Positions 57,084-64,000 of a stretch of 64,000 nucleotides of DNA are shown piece after piece. Origin of the DNA: Adiantum capillus-veneris (taxonomy: Eukaryota; Streptophyta; Polypodiopsida; Polypodiales; Pteridaceae); contig CM043947.1 of assembly GCA_014529385.2 (NCBI GenBank), positions 122,553,391 through 122,617,390 of the forward strand, read 5' to 3'. Position 1 is the first letter of the stretch; each line of letters opens with the position of its first letter. Both the position numbers and the translations under genes were made by a program. The notes below the pieces were generated by a model. It was not told the origin of the DNA, did not search any database, and worked only from the letters and a program-made list of their open reading frames with translations.

Positions 57084-58741
57084 TTGGCGCCTCTCTTTTA
57101 GAGAGAGCCCGCCTGGAGGTTAGTCAGACATCTCCTCTCGAGGTGGCTGGCTTCTCTCCCGGGATGGACTGTCTCATCATGCAAGAGTGCCTTGATGTGT
57201 TGTTTATAGTTCAACAAGCTGCCTTCCGTAGGAAATTTCTCGTGTCTCCTCTCTCAGGATGTGATGTGATTATGGGCATTAGATGGATCGTGAGCATAAC
57301 CCTCTCATTGATTGGGAGGACAACACTCTCACATTAAATGCCAAAAGCGACTCTCCTATGATCATTCGTGCTGAGGAGGGTCTGCATTCTTTGCCTCTCA
57401 TTTCTTATATACAGGCCAAGCGTGAATTACGACGAGGAGCACAAGCGGCATTCATGTATGCCTCTCCAGTTACCCAGAGCATTCAAGCTCCAAACAAGTA
57501 TTCAACTTTGTTTACCAAGTTTAAGCATCTCTTTTTGCAGGATGATCTTCCATCTCGTCTCCCACCCGAGCGGCCGGAGGACCATCGCATCAAGCTTACG
57601 GAGGGGGCACAACCCTGTCAGTAAGGCTCCCTACCATTTGAACAAGACGCAGGAAGAAGAGTTAGAGCGGAAACTCACGGAGTTGGTGGCTAGAGGATTC
57701 ATACGTCCTAGTGTAAGTCATTTTGCTGCTTTTATTTTGTTTGTCCGCAAGAAAGATGGTTTGTCTCGTTTGTGTGTCGATTACAGGGCATTGAACAAGA
57801 TGACCATCAAGAACAAGTTTTCGATGCCTCGCATTGAGTATATCCTTGATGGGCTCAATGGGGCAAAGGTATTTAGGAAGGTCGATCTCAAGAGTGGTTA
57901 CCATCAGGTAAGGGTATTCAAAGGCGACATCTTCAAGACCACTTTTCGCACAGAGCGAGGGCAATGGGAGTATGTTGTTATGCCTTTTGGATTGACAGGT
58001 GCCGTGGGTACATTTAACCGTCTCATGATAGGCCGTTGTGGCGATATGGTTGGTATATGTGTGTTCATCTTTCTGAATGATATTCTCATTTTTTCTGCAT
58101 CGTGGGAACAACATGAAAAGGATATAGAAAGGGTATTGACTCGTTTGGATGAGTGTCAGTTGTACATTGCAGCTAAGAAATCTGAATTTTTTCTCATTGA
58201 ATTTACTTATATGGGTTATATCATTTTTGCAGAAGGCGTCAAGCTAGACCCCGTGAAGGTGGAACAAGTACGTAATTGGGATTTTCCCAAAACTGCATAT
58301 GATGTGCATTCTTTTCTTGGTTTATGTCAAGCATATAGTTCGCACATAGAGAATTTTGCACGCATTGCCGCACCTATGACTGATGTTTTGAAAGGGGTTA
58401 AGACGTGCCGTCAACGCGTAGACTTACCCGAAGAAGCCATTGAGGCTTTTGCAGCTCTCAAGGTTGCGGTGACAGAAGCACCGTGTCTTATCCTTACGAC
58501 TTGGGATGACCCCTTTAAGGTATGGATGGATGCGAGCAATGTCACCATAGGAGTTGTGCTTCAGCCGCAGGGTCGTCCAATAGCTTTCCTTAGTCAGAAG
58601 CTCAATAGTGTAGAAAAGAACTATTCAGTTTATGATAAAGAGCTTTTGTCTGTCATTCACTCTCTTAAGCATTGGAAGCATTTTCTTTATGGTAGAGAGT
58701 TTAGAGTTCGCATAGATCACCAAGCGCTCAAGTGGCTCTAG
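57084..58741 (+). pseudogene. Element A protease end, reverse transcriptase and RNase H
   Basis: The protease C-terminus PLSGCDVIMGIRWI lies near 57257-57294. One shift near 57600 leads into the RT frame, with RKKDGLSRLCVDYRALN, KVDLKSGYHQVR and VMPFGLTGAVGTFNRLM. The catalytic block reads FLNDILIFS, so the first Asp of the DD pair is Asn. RNase H follows with VWMDASN, YDKELLSVIHSLKHW and FRVRIDHQALKWL and ends at TAG 58740. A competent polymerase is not expected. Confidence 0.85.
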
Positions 58742-60060
58742 TCTATGCCTAGTGCACATTGGGGTGATCGCCAAGCACGGTGGTCACAATTTTTTGAGCA
58801 ATTTGGAGGTTTGATTGAGTATGTGCCTGGAAAAGCTAACCTTGTTGTGCAGATGCGTTGAGTCGCAAAGGACAGATTTTGGCTCTTGAGTCAAGATCCA
58901 CAGTTTGTCTTCAGGGTGTGTCTTTTGACAGCATGAAGAACCAGTATGCGGATTCCGAGTTTGGTAAGCAATGGTTGCAGGCTCTTGCTTCCCAAGGGCA
59001 AAGCAACTATCTCATTCGTGATGGTTTGTTATATTTTTGTCAACGTCTATGTGTATTGCCCTCTCTCAGGCAACCATATTGCATGATGCACATGACTCTC
59101 TCACGGGTGGGTACAGGGGAATGAACACCACTCTGGAAAAATAGAAAGATTCTTTTATTGGCCTAAAATGCGAAAAGATATGTTTCGTTATGTCACACAG
59201 TGCACTATTTGTCAAAAAGTAAAAGCTCCTCAGGGTAAGCAGCAAGGCCTCTTGCTTCTGCTGCCTATTCCCGATGGACCTTTTCAAGATATTTCCATGT
59301 GACTAACCTTCCACCAAGTTTGCATTCAAGGAACACTCAGTGTTTGACAATTGTTGATCGTTTCAACAAGTTTTGCATGTTGATTCCTTGTAAGGCCACA
59401 GTCACCGCATAAGATGTAGCACGGTTGTTCATAAAGCATTGGTACCCCCCCTGTGGTTTGCCAAAATCGATTGTTTCAGATAGAGATGTTAGATTCACAT
59501 CCAATTTTTGGCGTGCACTCTTTGAAAATTTTGGCACTAAGTTGAATTTTTCATCGTCTTTTCATCCACAGTCAAATGGTCCGACAGATTTACAATCAGT
59601 TGGCTTTTGATGTTTTAAAGTCATATGTGCGTGATTAGCAGTCTCATTGGGAGCTCTATCTCCAATTGGTTCAGGCTATTTTGAATGACTCTTATGTCTC
59701 TGCCATTGGTCGAACTCCGTATGAGGCAGCTTTTGGCCATCCGTTCCAGTCACTCTTAACTCGCTTGTTCAGTCAAATGCCTGAAGGCTGATGCCAATGC
59801 TAAAAGTCGGTCATGGGATGAGATTTCTGAGAGTGTGAAGCTTTGGCCAAGCAAGGCTCAGGAGTCTTATTCACGGCACGCTAATAAGCATCGTCAGGAT
59901 GTTTCAATCAAGGAAGGGGATTGGGTGTATTTAAGAATCATGAAGCAACGTCTTAAGCAAGTTTAAAAGAAATGTTTAAGTTGTCTTTTCGAATGTATGG
60001 TCCATTTGCTGTCATTAAAAAGATAAATGAGGTTTCGATGAAATTGCAATTGCCTAACTC
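58742..60060 (+). pseudogene. Element A integrase, heavily decayed
   Basis: The zinc-finger region is split around 59080-59220 (HDSLTGGYRGMN-type text, later CTICQKVKAPQ). The core has [14 protein letters not shown] at about 59467-59508 and [11 protein letters not shown], where the catalytic Glu expected after NG-x-T is Asp. At least six stops or shifts separate the pieces. The sequence reaches the chromodomain frame at 60061. Confidence 0.8.
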
Positions 60061-60360
60061 GTGGTCAATACACAAGTTTTCCATGTTTCTTGGTTGAAAG
60101 TGTTTCAGGGAACACCTCCAAAGGACATTTCCGAAGAAGAAGAGCCGGAGATCATCGATGAAGCAGAAGTCATGGAGGCGGAGCAAGTATTGTTGCATCG
60201 GTTTCGCCATGGTTCAAAGAAGCAAGTGAGACAATACTTTTTGAAGTTCAAGGATCGAGGAACCCACGAAGCAGTGTGGGTTGATAAAGAATTTTTTAAA
60301 GATTATCCCGAATTGTTGACAGCCTACAAGGAAGCCATGTGGATTGGTACCAGTACCTAA
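60061..60360 (+). pseudogene. Element A chromodomain (integrase C-terminus)
   Basis: A 99-codon open tail begins with VFHVSWLKVFQG, the usual end of the integrase SH3-like part. It continues PEIIDEAEVMEAEQVL, YFLKFKDRGTHEAVWVDKEF and FKDYPELLTAYKEA, the chromodomain layout (strand, strand with aromatic, W, C-terminal helix). Chromodomains of such elements guide integration to chromatin with histone methyl marks. The stop is 20 bases before the right LTR. Confidence 0.8.
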
Positions 60361-60364
60361 CTTT

Positions 60365-60377
60365 AAAAAGGAGGGGA
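60365..60377 (+). other. Polypurine tract of element A
   Basis: AAAAAGGAGGGGA lies immediately before the TGTCACG start of the right LTR. Confidence 0.85.
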
Positions 60378-61208
60378 TGTCACGTGCACATCTAACCCTA
60401 TGTGTACGTGGACAAGCTACTTTATGACAAGGGTTCACTTAGCCTAGCTTAGGAATTGTTTTGGCACTGTTGTGAGTCTGTTCGCGGACCGTGCATGTCC
60501 AGACACTTAGAGTAGATGCATATCCTCTGGTTGCACATAGCACGATCATCAGCATTACCAACAGATTCCGGCAGGAGCATTTTACAGTGCAGAAAACCTA
60601 TTTTCCCTATTTTAGCCAATTTTTACTTATTGTTTTTAAGTGACTTTTGTTGGGAAATTGGGTAGGGCAATTCAGCCAAGCCTGTATATAAGAAACCTAG
60701 CGCTAGTGTATTTTGGCAGAAGAAGAAAGGAGAGCACAGGCAACTACTTGCAGCAAGCATCTCTAGCAACCTTCTCAAGCAAGAACCCCCTGTAAGCCCT
60801 AGTGTTTTCCATAGATAAACCTAGTGTTTTCAGCAACCATTCCAGCGTTGCAGATCATCCTTTGGACTAGCGTTTCCACAAGCATTTGCAGCACTCAATC
60901 AAGACAGCGTTTGTAGCAGTAAAATCAACGCTTTTACTGCAGCCAAATAAGCGTTTTCAGCCTGCTGTCCAGAGATAAAACCAACCAAGAGTAGCAGCGT
61001 TTTGACACAGCTACATCAGCATTTTTAGAGATCTGCATCAGTGTTTTCAGCAAGGTCAAACCAGTGTTTTTCAACCATACAGGACAGCATTGTCGTCGTC
61101 TCGCCGTTGCCACGTCACCGACCTAGAACCTCACTGCATCATAGCATTAAGAACATTGCATCAACATCTCTGTACTAGATTTGTGCAATCAATAGTAGAC
61201 CGCTCTCG
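60378..61208 (+). repeat. Right LTR of element A, interrupted
   Basis: It matches the left LTR through CAATCAATAGTAGACCGCTCTCG and then stops exactly where a new TGTCACG begins. In the left LTR the text continues CCATAGAGAGTGGGG. The missing part should lie right of the window if B2 is a nested insertion. Confidence 0.8.
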
Positions 61209-62384
61209 TGTCACGTGCACATCTAACCCTATGTGTACGTGGACGAGCTACTTTATGACATGGGTTCAGTTTAGTTAGATTAGGAAGTGATCTGGCACTT
61301 TTGTGAGTCTGTTCGTAGACCATGCATGTCCAGGCACTTAGAGTAGATCCATATCCTCTGGTTGCACAAAGCATGATCATCAGATTTCCATCAGAACCTA
61401 TCACGAGCATTTTTACAGTGCATAGACCTATTTTTCCTATTTTAGCCAATTTTCACTTATTATTTTTAAGTGACTTTTCTTGGGAAACTGGGTAGGGCAA
61501 TTTGATAAGTGAAGTATATAAGTAAACCTAGCGCTAGCACTTTCTGGCAGAAGAGGCAGCAGGAACCCTGTGTTCATCAGGCAACTTCTCAGCAAGACCC
61601 CCCCCAAGACAGAAGACCTAGCATTTTTGCCCTTGCAAGACCTAGTGTTTTTCACTCAGATCAGCCGTAGTGATTTGGTTTGCAGATCAGCAAGATAGCA
61701 TGACTTCCTAGAATTTTTGGCATCAAGACCATAGATCAGCCATAGTGTTAGCAGTTTTCCACCGTAGAAGACAGTTTTCAGCCTAGCGTTTTTGCATCAG
61801 CATAACACTTCAGCGTTTTGCAGATTCACCGCGATGGAACCTCAAGAAGCATCAACGCGCAAATCTTACCTTCCCGTAGCAGTTCCTTGCCGTACTGTCA
61901 AATCTAGCGTAGTTTGGAAATTCAGCCCGGAAAACGCAGATTTGATCATCTGCGTTTTCAGCGCATCGTCGTCGCATCGTCGCCATCGACATCGTCATCG
62001 ACATAGATTCAGAATTCAACAGATAAAGATTTGCAGATTTCAGCCCTTAGCATTTTCAGATTTCAGCCCGTCTTGTCGTCGTCGACATCGTCAGCAAGTC
62101 CAAGCATTCTAGAGATTTGTGCAATCAATAGTAGACCGCTCTCGCCATAGAGAGTGGGGCCTTCGGAGGAGGGTTTTGACAACATTCTGTTGTCGTATTT
62201 TTCTCTCTGTATCTCTCAGTCTCAGCACCTTCATTCACAGTGTTTGTCCACTTTGTTTGTGATCACTTGCACTCTCTCATTAAAGAATGGAAGGCTCTTC
62301 CTTCTCTAAGTAAAAGGAACCTTGAGCACAGTTCGGAGCACTCATTTGAGCAAAGTTCAACATTCACTTCCGTTGCACCTTACA
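61209..62384 (+). repeat. Left LTR of B2 (1176 bases)
   Basis: It shares both ends and many phrases with the A LTR but has a different middle (about 61590-62100). That part is rich in TTTTCAGC-type phrases and CATCGTCGTCG text. A TATA-like AAGTATATAAG lies near 61512. It is the best-preserved example of this LTR family here and defines the family's 3' end. Confidence 0.8.
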
Positions 62385-62831
62385 TTGGTATCACAGCTTT
62401 GGCAGTGTTCTATATCACCCAAGGAAAGAACCACATAATTTTTTTTGCTTGTTGCGGTCGCACGTAACCCAAGTCCTCTTGGGCGTTTCGATTCCTAATC
62501 GTGTTTTTGAAGAGTGACAGGAAACCCAAGAAAGAAGGGCTTGTCCAGCCTCTCCTTGTGCGTCTTTTCACTCATTGAGAGCGGACTGTGCACTTAGCGG
62601 CCGGCCAATCGACGTGAGGTGGGAAAAAGCAACCTTGGTGTGAGCGCAGGGCCGCCAAGGGGTGCGCCCACGGAAAAGAGAAGAGCTCGGGTGAAGAGAA
62701 GATCCTTCTCTTACACAGATTGCAAGCGAAAACCTCAAGAACCTCAAGATCAAGACCCTGAAGAGCCCAAGAACCCAAGAGCCACAAGAACCCAAGTTTC
62801 TCGTGAACTTAAGAACTCAAGACTTCAGTGG
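62385..62831 (+). other. B2 primer site and leader
   Basis: The primer-binding site is at 62386-62397. GCACTTAGCGGCCGGCCAATCG near 62590 is the uninterrupted version of the site where copia entered element A. No coding frame is supported. Confidence 0.7.
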
Positions 62832-63180
62832 ATGGTCATCACCCGAAGTGGAATGGGTACTTAACATGGAGGTGGTGAGCATGAGAGTGGCGAAGAAGAG
62901 TTTTCCCCACCAGGAGGTTTTTCCGACCCTCCCCCTTCCCCATCTACACCAAGGATTGCACTAACTCCTATGGAGATTTTCGACAAGATGATGATGGACT
63001 GGAAGTTAGAACGCGAAGCAAGAAAAGTAGAAAGAAAGGCAGAACACAAAGAAAGAATGGCAGCCATAGCACGTTAACACAAAGAAAGAAGAGCTGAAAT
63101 AGAGCATGAGCACAACAAAAGAAAAGCCGCATTGGTCCTTTTTTTTTCTCATGTGCAGACGCAGCTTAAAGAGATTTAGG
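62832..63180 (+). pseudogene. B2 gag N-terminus, stopped early
   Basis: ATG 62832 reads MVITRSGMGT and then meets TAA. A shifted frame continues with the GEEEFSPPGGFSDPPPSPS segment also seen in A, then a charged coiled stretch (WKLEREARKVERKAEHKER) to another stop near 63075. No capsid or zinc knuckle follows. Confidence 0.7.
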
Positions 63181-63200
63181 AGAAGGAGACTCTCTCAGTC

Positions 63201-63801
63201 TTGTCTTCTCCAAAGCATGACAAACATGATTTGCATGTTAAGGATAAGCATGATGATTTGCATGATCAAGATGTGATTTTTCACAAGCATGATGATTTGC
63301 AAGAAGATGATGTGATTGTTCACAAGGATGATGGTTTAGTTGATACTTTGTCTAGTGAAGCTAACCTCATTGCAGATTCGATCAATCACGAAGAACCGAT
63401 CTTGGCTCTCGAGTCGAGGTCCAAAGAACCCCCACAGGAAGATTCGATCAATCACGAAGAACCGATCTTGGCTCTCGAGTCGAGGTCCAAAGAACCCCAC
63501 AGGAAGTATTATGTGTTGAATGATTAGTCAGCACGCATTGTTCGAGTGTTTCATTCATTTTAGTCACCATCTTTATGTGATCTCTCTTCATAGGCATGAC
63601 ATATTGCACGATGAACACGATTCACTCATGAATGAGCATGGATGTATGCGGATTACTCATGAAAAGATGAAATTTTTGCACCCAAGGAATTCACATTGCA
63701 TGTCTCTTCCTTGGCATGACATAGTACCTGAAAGAGCAGAAGAAGGATTCAACATCAAGCATGGGCATTTCCATTGTGATTTGCCACAAATGATTGATTA
63801 A
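63201..63801 (+). pseudogene. B2 His/Asp-rich frame running into the integrase zinc region
   Basis: A frame of 108 codons is rich in His and Asp (KHDDLHDQDV-like units). It holds a 66-base in-frame tandem duplication (63375-63440 and 63441-63505) containing ILALESRS, the same linker found after RNase H in A near 58880. The next frame (63520-63801) has ILHDEHDSL and MRITHEKMK, matching the integrase zinc region of A near 59090. The whole pol core is therefore missing between gag and integrase. Confidence 0.6.
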
Positions 63802-64000
63802 GATCAGAAAGTCAAAATTCGACTCCATTGTTTGCATGTGTTTGATGAATGGTTTGACACTCTGTCTATATATTCATCTACATTCCATGCATGCACAGCC
63901 TTTAAAGAAGACTAGAAATTTTCCAGTCACTTTACATGGAATGGGTATGTTCATGTTTTTGTGTTGGAAGTGGATTCAGGATTTTTTCATCCTCAGAGAT

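Larger units (their letters stand above)
37021..61208 (+). mobile_element. Chromodomain Ty3/gypsy element A, with copia and element D nested inside
   Basis: The layout is left LTR 37021-38104, copia insertion 38121-52751, gag 52974-54414, element D 54415-57083, pol 57084-60360, PPT 60365-60377 and right LTR from 60378. The right LTR is interrupted by B2 at 61209. A is inserted into the gag of element E after ACAAT (37016-37020), which should recur beyond the right LTR outside the window. The C-terminal chromodomain places it among chromoviruses. All coding parts are damaged. Confidence 0.8.
61209..64000 (+). mobile_element. Element B2, a deleted relative of A inserted in A's right LTR
   Basis: A complete left LTR (61209-62384, TGTCACG to CTTACA) is followed by a primer-binding site TGGTATCACAGC (62386-62397), near the initiator tRNA-Met complement. 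The leader is like that of A, the gag start is at 62832, and the interior jumps from gag to the RNase H-integrase linker. It continues beyond the window. It is probably non-autonomous. Confidence 0.75.

Overview
The window looks like nuclear DNA of a land plant. It has short GT-AG introns and plant-type LTR retrotransposons: a Tat-like Ty3/gypsy element with a second RNase H, a chromodomain Ty3/gypsy element and a Ty1/copia element. Several elements have primer-binding sites for initiator tRNA-Met. A fern or another lineage with a large, repeat-swollen genome fits, but that is inference only. I see no plastid, bacterial or viral backbone.

Left part (1-27160). Non-retroviral genes are embedded in a complex satellite. 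All satellite arrays share the 20-base core AAGGTCCACCACTTGTCCAA. On the minus strand there is an FCP1/HAD-type phosphatase-like gene (1449-2633). Next to it is a three-exon gene (3290-9091, about 1041 residues) that joins a ParB/sulfiredoxin-like DGQH domain, a helical middle part and a C-terminal SET domain. On the plus strand is a transposase-like gene (23504-26622) with features I recall from DUF8039/DUF7869 proteins, carrying one apparent frameshift. The start exons of all three genes sit directly behind a splice acceptor. The ParB-SET and transposase-like genes are divergent, and their upstream introns would run through the satellite towards a central non-satellite zone (18963-21520). 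This arrangement suggests a shared promoter zone and perhaps one large multigene mobile element.

Middle part (27160-31440). This holds a minor hypothetical reading frame, a GA microsatellite, a tRNA-derived SINE-like head, a two-exon gene of unknown function (28620-29725) and about 1.7 kb with nothing recognisable.

Right part (31442-64000). This is a nest of LTR retrotransposons at least five levels deep. A decayed Tat-like element was entered by an element called E here, at 36116. E was entered by a chromodomain element A (37021-61208). A was entered by a copia element (38121-52751, minus strand), a non-autonomous LTR element D (54415-57083) and a relative of itself, B2 (61209 to the window end). 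The copia element was entered by a Tat-like element (39976-49317). Target-site duplications support several of these steps. Nearly all retro-ORFs are broken by stops or one-base shifts. Differences between the Tat-1 LTR pair are largely small indels, so part of the damage may be assembly error.
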